This document shows, piece after piece, positions 27,363-34,925 of a stretch of 64,000 nucleotides of DNA. The stretch lies in assembly GCF_947495025.1 (NCBI RefSeq), contig NZ_CANLXG010000002.1, positions 806,001-870,000 of the forward strand. The letters are read 5' to 3'. Numbering within the stretch: position 1 is the stretch's first letter; each line of letters opens with the position of its first letter. The position numbers and the translations under genes were made by a program. The notes under the pieces were generated by a model. It made no database searches, had not been told where the DNA came from, and was given only the letters and a program-made list of their open reading frames with translations. The DNA comes from an uncultured Roseobacter sp. (GTDB lineage: Bacteria > Pseudomonadota > Alphaproteobacteria > Rhodobacterales > Rhodobacteraceae).

Positions 27363-28627
27363 CCACTGTACTCAAAGAGGATACCGGACACGTCGTCCGG
27401 GAATTCCTCGATACCCGCGAATTCTGACAGCTTCCACACCAGTGATTCCAGAAACGCGGTACCGGTGACATCAGTAATCCCGGAAATCATTTCCTCCAGA
27501 CCCTCCTCACCAAGCATTTCACCATCTCCTGCAGGACATTCGGTAACTCCGTCTGACAGGATCACAAGACGATCGCCCGGGTTCAGCTGAACCTCAAACT
27601 GCGAAAACGTCACACCGGACATCAGCCCGACCGGGAATCCGCCGGTGCCATCCTGTTCCATCGAGCCGTCCGATCGCAGGACCACCGGGTGCGGGTGCCC
27701 GGCCTGGCCCATTACGACATGGCCTGTGGCAAGATCTATGTCGGCAAGGATCAGTGTAAAATAGTGCTCTGTTTCCATTTCATCGAGCACCAGTTCGTTG
27801 AGCGTCTCTATCGCTTCTGCCGGCGGGCGCGACTGGTACGTGCCGTCAGGCAGTTTCTCGAGCGCAATATTCTGGTCAGGTGCACTGCCTGAAAGATAGC
27901 CGGCAAGGCGTGCTGTCATCAGCGCAGAGCTGATCCCGTGACCGGACACATCAATCGCAAAAAGACCCAGATGCCCGGGAGCGGCGGGATAAAAGCCCAC
28001 CAGATCGCCACCCACATGGCCGCTGGAACGCAGCAACAGAGAGAGGTCGCCCCCGTCAAAGGACCGACTCTTCTCGCGGATCAGAGACTGCTGCAGCTTT
28101 TTTGCTTCAAGAAGATCGCCATCCAGAGAATCATAGAGCCGCTGCAGTTCGTCCAGAGTTTCACTGATGACGCTGTTCTTCATCGTCAGTTCGCGCTGCA
28201 TGGTCAGGATGCGTTCACCGGCGGTGATACGCGCACGCAGTTCGTTTCCATCAACAGGCTTGGTAAGGAAATCGTCTGCACCAGAATCCAGACCCTCTGC
28301 GATTTCATTCTTCTCGCTCTTGGAAGTCAGCAGAATGAAATAGCCATACTGCTCATTGGTCATCTCTCTGAATTTACAGCAGAATTCGATACCTGACATC
28401 CCGGGCATTACCCAGTCGCTGATCACAATCTCAGGCTGTTGCGCGCGGCACAGCTCCAGCGCCTCTTCTCCCGATGCAGCTTCGATCACGTCAAAACCCC
28501 AGCGGGCCAGAAGACTCTTCAGGATTTTCCTCTGAAGCCGACTGTCATCGACAACGAGGACGAGGCGGGTCTCCGCCTTGTCGTCTGCAGCCGATAATTC
28601 TGGACCGTTGGGCAAAAAGGCCGGCAT
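27344..28627 (-). CDS. Response regulator fused to PP2C/SpoIIE-type serine phosphatase
   Basis: The 427-residue protein has a receiver domain (about 20-140) with acidic pair VVDDSR, phosphoacceptor Asp71 in VISDWVMPG and Lys123 in DDFLTKPVDG, a coiled linker (about 145-190, LDELQRLYDSLDGDLLEAKK) and a PP2C/SpoIIE domain with FAIDVSGHGISSALMTARL, VMGQAGHPHP and ILSDGVTECPAGDGEML. All metal-binding aspartates are present. Such REC-PP2C proteins (RsbU/RbaY type) dephosphorylate anti-anti-sigma factors in partner-switching pathways. It is divergent from an Hpt-domain gene that could supply phosphate to the receiver. Confidence 0.93.
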   Translation of the reverse strand: MPAFLPNGPELSAADDKAETRLVLVVDDSRLQRKILKSLLARWGFDVIEAASGEEALELCRAQQPEIVISDWVMPGMSGIEFCCKFREMTNEQYGYFILLTSKSEKNEIAEGLDSGADDFLTKPVDGNELRARITAGERILTMQRELTMKNSVISETLDELQRLYDSLDGDLLEAKKLQQSLIREKSRSFDGGDLSLLLRSSGHVGGDLVGFYPAAPGHLGLFAIDVSGHGISSALMTARLAGYLSGSAPDQNIALEKLPDGTYQSRPPAEAIETLNELVLDEMETEHYFTLILADIDLATGHVVMGQAGHPHPVVLRSDGSMEQDGTGGFPVGLMSGVTFSQFEVQLNPGDRLVILSDGVTECPAGDGEMLGEEGLEEMISGITDVTGTAFLESLVWKLSEFAGIEEFPDDVSGILFEYSGQPIPK

Positions 28628-28778
28628 TCGTGTCCCTGTTCACATGTGTTCAGCGATTTTCTAGGGGTTGCGCGTTAAAGACCGGTGAAGGGTAAAATTG
28701 TAAGCGAAACACGCTGCATGATAACCTGCAGTTAGGACTCTCCTGACAGTGTCCGCGGCACCCTGCGTGGAGAAAGTT

Positions 28779-29117
28779 ATGATAGACTGGGATCGCGTTC
28801 GCGCCCTGCGCGAGGAAGTCGGCACAGAGGATTTCGAGGAAGTTGTTGAACTGTTCCTTGATGAAGTGGACTCCGAAATCGAAACTCTTGATCAGAACTG
28901 TGCCAATCTGGGCGAAAAACTGCACTTTCTGAAAGGCAGCGCCATGAGTCTCGGGTTTCGGAAGTTTTCAAGCCTTTGCCAGGAAGGCGAGACAGGTTTT
29001 TCGGCAGGCAGCGCCGGGACCATTGACGTACCTGCTCTGCTTTCCTGTTATCAGGCATCCCGGGATGATTTCCTGGAAAACCTCGTAACTCAGGTCTCAG
29101 ATCAAAGCAGCCTGTAA
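28779..29117 (+). CDS. Histidine-phosphotransfer (Hpt) domain protein
   Basis: The 112-residue, all-helical protein has the Hpt motif LHFLKGSAMSLGFRKFSSLC with phosphoacceptor His49. It has no catalytic ATPase domain, so it is a phosphorelay intermediate or sink. ATG 28779 follows GTGGAGAAAG. The 151-base gap separates it from the divergent REC-PP2C gene, and its 3' end overlaps the convergent SDR gene by 16 bases. The pairing strongly suggests it transfers phosphate to or from that receiver domain. The kinase is not in the window. Confidence 0.9.
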   Translation: MIDWDRVRALREEVGTEDFEEVVELFLDEVDSEIETLDQNCANLGEKLHFLKGSAMSLGFRKFSSLCQEGETGFSAGSAGTIDVPALLSCYQASRDDFLENLVTQVSDQSSL

Positions 29118-29914
29118 AGCCCGCCCGGACCTTCGGCAGAAAGAACTTCTCCGGCGCGGGCATGCAGCTTCTGCATACCGGCGATCCACCTGTCATGATC
29201 CTCAGCCCGCCTGATCGCGTGCCCCCTGACCTCAGGGTGTGGCAAAATCAGAAAACGACCGGCAGATATGCCATCGCAAACAACAGATGCAACCTCATCT
29301 GCCGTGAGAAGACCTGCCGCCTGCGCTGCGTCGCTGTCGGAAAGACCGATCAGCGGGGTCGCAACATATTGCGGGCAAACCACGCTGACTTTCAGCCCCT
29401 GATGAGCATGCGTGATCGCGAGCGACTCGGCGAAACTGACTGCTGCCTGTTTCGTTGCTGAATAGGCCGCGTCTCCTATCTGATTCAGCAATCCGGCGGC
29501 CGAGGCGACAGTCACCAGACACCCCGATTCCCGCGCCAGCATCTGAGGCAACAGTGCCCGCGCGGCATAGACCTGTGCCATGACGTGCACGGCAAAACTG
29601 CGTTGCCAGACTGCGTCGTCTGCGGACGCAGCATGCTCAGGCTGTCGAGCCATATACCCGGCATTAGAGACAAATATGTCAACAGAACCGGCCTTGCCGG
29701 TAACTGTTTCGCACAATGATCTGACGTCAGATTCCTGCGTCACGTCACAGACCAGTCCATCGCAGCCGATACGTTCCGCAGCGACATAGACATCCGCCGC
29801 CACGAGATCGGCAACTGTGACATATGCACCGGCACTGACCATCCGTGTCGCCAGGGCGGCACCAATTCCACTGGCACCTCCGGTAATCACTACAGATCTG
29901 CCTGCGAACGCCAT
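29102..29914 (-). CDS. Short-chain dehydrogenase/reductase
   Basis: The 270-residue SDR has the cofactor motif TGGASGIGAALA (10-21), NAG at SNAGYM, a catalytic Ser in VASAAG and YSATK (Tyr and Lys). Asp after the second strand (VADLVAAD) suggests NAD(H) preference. Substrate unknown. Its start lies 6 bases after the ilvA stop, so it is probably co-transcribed with ilvA; its 3' end overlaps the convergent Hpt gene. Confidence 0.88.
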   Translation of the reverse strand: MAFAGRSVVITGGASGIGAALATRMVSAGAYVTVADLVAADVYVAAERIGCDGLVCDVTQESDVRSLCETVTGKAGSVDIFVSNAGYMARQPEHAASADDAVWQRSFAVHVMAQVYAARALLPQMLARESGCLVTVASAAGLLNQIGDAAYSATKQAAVSFAESLAITHAHQGLKVSVVCPQYVATPLIGLSDSDAAQAAGLLTADEVASVVCDGISAGRFLILPHPEVRGHAIRRAEDHDRWIAGMQKLHARAGEVLSAEGPGGLYRLL

Positions 29915-29920
29915 ACCGTG

Positions 29921-31153
29921 TCAGATCACAAACTGCGCCAGGGTTTCGTCGTTTGTGATGTCTGTATATGTAAATCCGGCATCATCAATGCGCTGAAACA
30001 TCTCTGCAAAATTCTGAGGCTGATCTGTTTCGATACCGATCAGCACAGAACCAAAGTTGCGCGCCGACTTCTTCATGTACTCAAACCGGGTGATATTGTC
30101 GTGGGCACCAAGGGTCTGAAGAAAATCCTTCAGTGCGCCGGGGCGCTGCGGCAGACGCAGAATAAAATACTTTTTCAGCCCGGCATAACGCTGCGCGCGC
30201 TCTTTGACTTCGGGCAGACGCTCAAAATCGAAATTGCCGCCCGACGCAACACAAACCACTGTTTTTCCTTTTATCAGAGCCGCAATTTCGCTCAGCGCTT
30301 CGACGGCCAGAGCGCCTGCAGGTTCCAGAACAATCCCCTCGACGTTCAGCATATCGACAATTGTGCCGCAGATCCGGTCTTCGGACAGATGCACGATCTC
30401 AGACAAGTCCACATCCTTCAGCCGTGCAAAGGTGCGCTCTCCCAGTTTCGCAACAGCAGCACCGTCAACAAAACTGTTGATCGGTGACACATCTGTGGGC
30501 GCACCTTCTTCAATCGCCGCCGCAAGGCTCTTTGCACCCGAAGGTTCCACAAAGGTGAAATCGGTTTGCCGCCCAAAGAAACTGCGCGCGCCGGCTGACA
30601 GACCGCCACCGCCAACAGGCAGCACGATGCGGTCCGGAATACGCCCCAGCTGTTGTTCGATCTCTGCTGCGACAGACGCCTGCCCCTCGATCACATCCTC
30701 ATCGTCGAAAGGCGACAGGAAATGCGCCCCGGCCTGTGCACAGAATTCCTGCGCCTGCGCGAGGGTCTGGTCAAAATAGTCACCGACCAGACGAACTTCG
30801 ACAAAATCTCCGCCGAACATCCTGGTTTTCATCACCTTCTGTTCGGGGGTCGTAACCGGCATGAAAACCACGCCGCGCACCCCAAAATGCCGGCACATAA
30901 AGGCCACACCCTGCGCATGGTTCCCCGCACTGGCACAGACAAACATATCCTGCTGCGGAATGACTTTGCGCATCGCGTTAAAGGCGCCACGCAGTTTGTA
31001 AGACCGGACCGGACTCAGATCTTCGCGCTTCAACCAGATATCAGCATCAAACCGCACGCTCAGAAGATCGTTCCGCATCAGCGGTGTGGCCGGAAAAACC
31101 TCGCGCATGGCCTGCATCGCCGCAATGGCGCATGCACGGAATGTGTCAGACAT
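29921..31153 (-). CDS. ilvA: Threonine ammonia-lyase (threonine deaminase)
   Basis: This PLP enzyme converts threonine to 2-oxobutanoate, the first step to isoleucine. The 410-residue protein has the PLP lysine motif SYKLRGAFNAM (Lys53), ASAGNHAQGVAF, and the glycine loop PVGGGGLSAG. The C-terminal part (from about 325, KKYFILRLPQRPGALKDFLQ) is an ACT-like regulatory domain, shorter than in E. coli IlvA and typical of the alphaproteobacterial form, so feedback control is probable. It is divergent from argG with a 128-base gap and followed by the SDR gene. Confidence 0.94.
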   Translation of the reverse strand: MSDTFRACAIAAMQAMREVFPATPLMRNDLLSVRFDADIWLKREDLSPVRSYKLRGAFNAMRKVIPQQDMFVCASAGNHAQGVAFMCRHFGVRGVVFMPVTTPEQKVMKTRMFGGDFVEVRLVGDYFDQTLAQAQEFCAQAGAHFLSPFDDEDVIEGQASVAAEIEQQLGRIPDRIVLPVGGGGLSAGARSFFGRQTDFTFVEPSGAKSLAAAIEEGAPTDVSPINSFVDGAAVAKLGERTFARLKDVDLSEIVHLSEDRICGTIVDMLNVEGIVLEPAGALAVEALSEIAALIKGKTVVCVASGGNFDFERLPEVKERAQRYAGLKKYFILRLPQRPGALKDFLQTLGAHDNITRFEYMKKSARNFGSVLIGIETDQPQNFAEMFQRIDDAGFTYTDITNDETLAQFVI

Positions 31154-31281
31154 GGGAGACCCTCTGTTTCACGGTCCCTTTTCGATAAGCGCCGCCCGGG
31201 CGGGCGTCAACGGCGGCTTGATATCTTGCCCAGCGTTTCAAAAAGCGGTAGGGCGCATTTTAAACCGAAAAGGAAGATTTC

Positions 31282-32499
31282 ATGTCCGCGCCCAAAAAAG
31301 TTGTGCTCGCCTATTCCGGCGGTCTTGATACCTCAATCATCCTGAAATGGCTGCAGACCGAGTATGGTTGCGAGGTCGTCACTTTTACGGCCGATCTGGG
31401 CCAGGGCGAAGAACTCGAACCCGCCCGCGCCAAGGCAGAAATGATGGGCGCGTCCGAGATTTACATCGAGGATGTGCGCGAGGAATTCGTGCGCGACTTT
31501 GTTTTTCCGATGTTTCGGGCGAATGCGGTTTACGAGGGTCTGTACCTCCTTGGCACCTCCATCGCGCGTCCGCTCATCTCCAAACGCCTGGTGGAAATCG
31601 CGGCGGAAACCGGCGCTGATGCCGTGGCGCATGGTGCGACCGGTAAGGGCAACGATCAGGTGCGGTTTGAACTCGCCGCCTACGCGCTGAACCCGGACAT
31701 CAAGGTGATCGCGCCCTGGCGGGAATGGGACCTTTCGAGCCGGACAAAACTGATCGACTTCGCCGAGAAAAATCAGATCCCGATTGCTAAAGACAAGCGC
31801 GGCGAAGCGCCGTTCAGCGTTGACGCCAACCTGCTGCACACCTCGTCCGAAGGTAAGGTGCTGGAAGACCCCGCCGTCGATGCGCCCGATTACGTCTATC
31901 AGCGCACCGTGCACCCCGAGGACGCACCGGACACGCCGGAATACATCGAAATCGGATTTTCAAAGGGCGACGCTGTCAGCATAAATGGCGAAGCGATGTC
32001 GCCTGCGACGATCCTGACGAAACTGAACGAGCTGGGCGGCAAACACGGCTGTGGACGGCTCGACCTTGTCGAGGGGCGGTTCGTGGGTATGAAATCCCGG
32101 GGCATTTATGAAACACCCGGCGGCACGCTGCTGCTCGAAGCACACCGCGCCATCGAATCCATTACGCTCGACCGGGGGGCCATGCACCTCAAGGACGAAC
32201 TGATGCCGAAATACGCCGAACTGATCTACAACGGCTTCTGGTTCAGCCCCGAACGCACTATGCTGCAGGCCGCGATCGATGCAAGCCAGGAACACGTCGA
32301 GGGCACTGTGCGTCTGAAGCTGTATAAGGGCCATGTGCGGACCGTCGGCCGCTGGTCAGACCGGTCTCTCTACTCGGAAGCACATGTGACCTTCGAGGAT
32401 GACGCCGGCGCCTACGACCAGAAAGACGCCGCGGGCTTTATCCAGCTCAACGCGCTGCGCCTGAAACTTCTGGCCGCACGGGACCGGCGGCTGAAGTAA
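31282..32499 (+). CDS. argG: Argininosuccinate synthase
   Basis: ArgG joins citrulline and aspartate with ATP, the penultimate step to arginine. The 405-residue protein has the PP-loop [18 protein letters not shown] (8-25), [30 protein letters not shown], and the [15 protein letters not shown] [18 protein letters not shown]. The start has AAAAGGAAG 8 bases upstream. It converges on the sulfotransferase-like gene with 2 bases between the stops. argJ for an earlier step is in the same window at 1.6 kb but is not linked. Confidence 0.97.
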   Translation: MSAPKKVVLAYSGGLDTSIILKWLQTEYGCEVVTFTADLGQGEELEPARAKAEMMGASEIYIEDVREEFVRDFVFPMFRANAVYEGLYLLGTSIARPLISKRLVEIAAETGADAVAHGATGKGNDQVRFELAAYALNPDIKVIAPWREWDLSSRTKLIDFAEKNQIPIAKDKRGEAPFSVDANLLHTSSEGKVLEDPAVDAPDYVYQRTVHPEDAPDTPEYIEIGFSKGDAVSINGEAMSPATILTKLNELGGKHGCGRLDLVEGRFVGMKSRGIYETPGGTLLLEAHRAIESITLDRGAMHLKDELMPKYAELIYNGFWFSPERTMLQAAIDASQEHVEGTVRLKLYKGHVRTVGRWSDRSLYSEAHVTFEDDAGAYDQKDAAGFIQLNALRLKLLAARDRRLK

Positions 32500-32501
32500 C
32501 G

Positions 32502-33197
32502 CTATCTGATGCGCAGGGCGGCGAGTTTGTCATAGTAAGGCAGCGCCGCCGCGCATAATTCAGCCAGATCAGGCTCTAACCGGGGCATTTCACCCTCTGC
32601 CCCAGCAAAACCGGTGCTGCGGTGCACCGCGCCATACCAGTGTTTTGCCCAGATGCCGTCTTCGGCTCTTGGGCCTGCGTCCCATCTGAGCATCATCGGA
32701 TCGAATGGGAGGCCAATTTCGGCGCAAAGCTTCATCAGCATGCCCTCGGGATCAGCGCGGATGTCTGTGCCATCAATAACCACGCCGCCCAGCGCATCAA
32801 AGACTTCAGCCTGGCGCACGTACCCGATATCGTCCAGGGTCAGGTCCGCCTGTTTCGCGGCATAACTGGCGATCACCCGCGCAGGATGCCGGATCAGATG
32901 TACATTCACACAGTCCCGCGCCCAGTCCATCGGAAAGCCCGGCAGCATGTGATGTGGCATGTGCTTCATATAGAGATGCGGCGTCGGCACCGGGGCAAGG
33001 CAATCGCGGGCGACCTTCCGGGGATCGGTTTCATGTGCGGCGATGATTTCGTCGTCCATAGGGTGACGTCTGCCCGATGCCGCCAGATAGGGCGCATAGA
33101 ACGGCTCGTCCTGAACAGTAAAATCACCCCGCGCCAGAAAACTGTACATCATCGCTGTCGACAGATTCCGTGGCCCGGACCACATTGCAATGCGCAT
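32502..33197 (-). CDS. Sulfotransferase-family protein
   Basis: The 231-residue protein starts MRIAMWSGPRNLSTAMMYSF, which has the phosphosulfate-binding loop pattern (SGPRNLST), and HLIRHPARVIASYAAK, which resembles the 3'-phosphate-binding segment. KHMPHHMLPGFPMDWARD lies between them. The fold therefore fits the sulfotransferase superfamily, but I cannot tell the acceptor, and some members are not sulfotransferases. No sulfation cluster is adjacent. It is divergent from msrA with a 192-base gap. Confidence 0.75.
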   Translation of the reverse strand: MRIAMWSGPRNLSTAMMYSFLARGDFTVQDEPFYAPYLAASGRRHPMDDEIIAAHETDPRKVARDCLAPVPTPHLYMKHMPHHMLPGFPMDWARDCVNVHLIRHPARVIASYAAKQADLTLDDIGYVRQAEVFDALGGVVIDGTDIRADPEGMLMKLCAEIGLPFDPMMLRWDAGPRAEDGIWAKHWYGAVHRSTGFAGAEGEMPRLEPDLAELCAAALPYYDKLAALRIR

Positions 33198-33389
33198 TTA
33201 TCTCTCCCCGAACGATCCGGAATATTACAGCGGGCACGGAATTACCCGCCGGGTTGTTACATCACGACCGTAAAAATGCGGGCCGGGGATGCCAAGCTGT
33301 AAACTGATCTCACCACCGCGTGACATCGCGGTTTCATGAATTGCCCGTGAGGGCCCGAGGCGGCAGTCTGAGTGCAAAGGAGACCGAAA

Positions 33390-34052
33390 ATGCTGAATAT
33401 TTCCTCGCTCAAGACCTTTGCTCTGGCCGGCATGATCGTCCTCGGCTTTGCGGCACAGACACGGACCGCTCTTGCGGATGATCTCGAAACGCTGACCGTC
33501 GCCGGAGGCTGCTTCTGGTGTGTTGAAGCTGATTTCGAACGTGTTGAAGGCGTAACAGGCGCCGTCTCCGGCTATACCGGTGGATCCGTCGAAAACCCGA
33601 CCTACAAGCAGGTAACGCGGGGCGGAACAGGCCACTACGAAGCCGTGCAGATCACCTACGATCCGTCGATTGTCTCGCGGACGACGCTCCTCAGCCTGTT
33701 TTTCCGCTCCGTTGATCCAACTGATGCCGGAGGACAGTTCTGTGACAGAGGCGAAAGTTACCGGACAGCTGTTTTTGCGGACACACCTCAGGCGCAGGAA
33801 GACGCCGCGGCAGCAAAAGCAAAGGCGGCAAAAGTGCTGGGTCAGACCATTGTCACGCCGATCCTGCCGGCTGCGCCTTTTTACGAAGCCGAAGACTATC
33901 ACCAGGATTACTACAGGTCCGATGATCTTGTGCTGACCCGTTTTGGTCCCAAACGCAAATCATCAGCGTACAAAGCCTACCGCGATGCCTGTGGCCGGGA
34001 TCAGCGCGTCCGCGAACTCTGGGGCGAGAACGCGCCGTTCCTGCCCAGCTGA
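33390..34052 (+). CDS. msrA: Exported peptide-methionine (S)-S-oxide reductase MsrA
   Basis: MsrA reduces methionine-S-sulfoxide. The 220-residue protein has the catalytic motif GGCFWCVEADFE (Cys41), GYTGGSVENPTYKQV, GHYEAVQITYDP and YHQDYY. Unlike cytosolic MsrA, it begins with a signal peptide (MLNISSLKTFALAGMIVLGF, cleavage near ALA/D), so it should work in the periplasm. ATG 33390 follows AAAGGAGACC; an ATG at 33372 is in frame but weaker. Its end abuts the convergent kinase gene stop. Confidence 0.93.
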   Translation: MLNISSLKTFALAGMIVLGFAAQTRTALADDLETLTVAGGCFWCVEADFERVEGVTGAVSGYTGGSVENPTYKQVTRGGTGHYEAVQITYDPSIVSRTTLLSLFFRSVDPTDAGGQFCDRGESYRTAVFADTPQAQEDAAAAKAKAAKVLGQTIVTPILPAAPFYEAEDYHQDYYRSDDLVLTRFGPKRKSSAYKAYRDACGRDQRVRELWGENAPFLPS

Positions 34053-34925
34053 TCAGCGAAAGGTGAAATCCTCGATTTCTTTCAGATCGGGGATCACATC
34101 TGCCGTCCCTTCACGGGTGACCATCAGTGCCCCCGCCTTCGTGGCAAGTCCAATGGCCTGCGCGACGGGCATGCCGCGATCCAGACCGGCAATAAGGTAC
34201 CCGGTGAACGTATCGCCCGCACCTGTCGTATCTACCGGTTTCACGGGAATCGCCGGAAAACTCTGGGGCGCCTGGCCTTTGCTGTGCCAGACGCAGCCAT
34301 CACCCCCCATGGTCACAACTACGTCGGAACACGGCAGATCGCCCGGTTCAGAGCCTGTTTCCTGCGACAGTTGAGCCGCCTCAACCGCATTCAGGACCAG
34401 CATATCGACCTTGTCCATCACAGCGCGTACGGCATCCGCATCAAAAGGTGCGGCGGCGTAAATCACCCGCAGGCCCAGCCGGGCGGCCAAATCAACTGCC
34501 TCTTTCTGTCCGCTGGTTTCGTTCTGCGTGACAAAGATATCGCCGGGGCCGGCATTGCTGAGCGCGGCACCGATCAGTTCACGGGTGATGCCGCCATTTG
34601 CGCCCGACAACAGAACAATCGTGTTTTCACCCTGCGGGTCGACACAGATGTTGGCATGGCCCGTTGGCAGGTCAGATACTGCGATGTGTCGCGTATCCAC
34701 ACCGTATTCGAGCAACCGCTCGCTCGCCCAGCGCCCGTCCGATCCCACGGCGCCGATATGCACGACCCGCGCTGCTGCCCGGGCCGCCGCAACAGACATA
34801 TTGGCACCCTTGCCGCCAAGCCCGCGTGTCAGGCTCTGTGCCGCCAGAGTTTCACCCCCCGCGGGCTGATGGCTGACGCGGTACACGTTGTCTGCGTTGA
34901 TTGATCCCAGGTTATAGATCGTCAT
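34053..34925 (-). CDS. PfkB-family sugar kinase (ribokinase-like)
   Basis: The 290-residue protein has the family signatures GGKGANMSVAAARAAARVVH (substrate side) and DTTGAGDTFTGYLIAGLDRG (anion hole and catalytic Asp), so it phosphorylates a sugar or nucleoside; ribokinase is likely but not certain. Its ATG overlaps the malic enzyme stop by one base (TGATG), a coupling not expected from metabolic logic alone. No ribose transporter or repressor is adjacent. Confidence 0.85.
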   Translation of the reverse strand: MTIYNLGSINADNVYRVSHQPAGGETLAAQSLTRGLGGKGANMSVAAARAAARVVHIGAVGSDGRWASERLLEYGVDTRHIAVSDLPTGHANICVDPQGENTIVLLSGANGGITRELIGAALSNAGPGDIFVTQNETSGQKEAVDLAARLGLRVIYAAAPFDADAVRAVMDKVDMLVLNAVEAAQLSQETGSEPGDLPCSDVVVTMGGDGCVWHSKGQAPQSFPAIPVKPVDTTGAGDTFTGYLIAGLDRGMPVAQAIGLATKAGALMVTREGTADVIPDLKEIEDFTFR

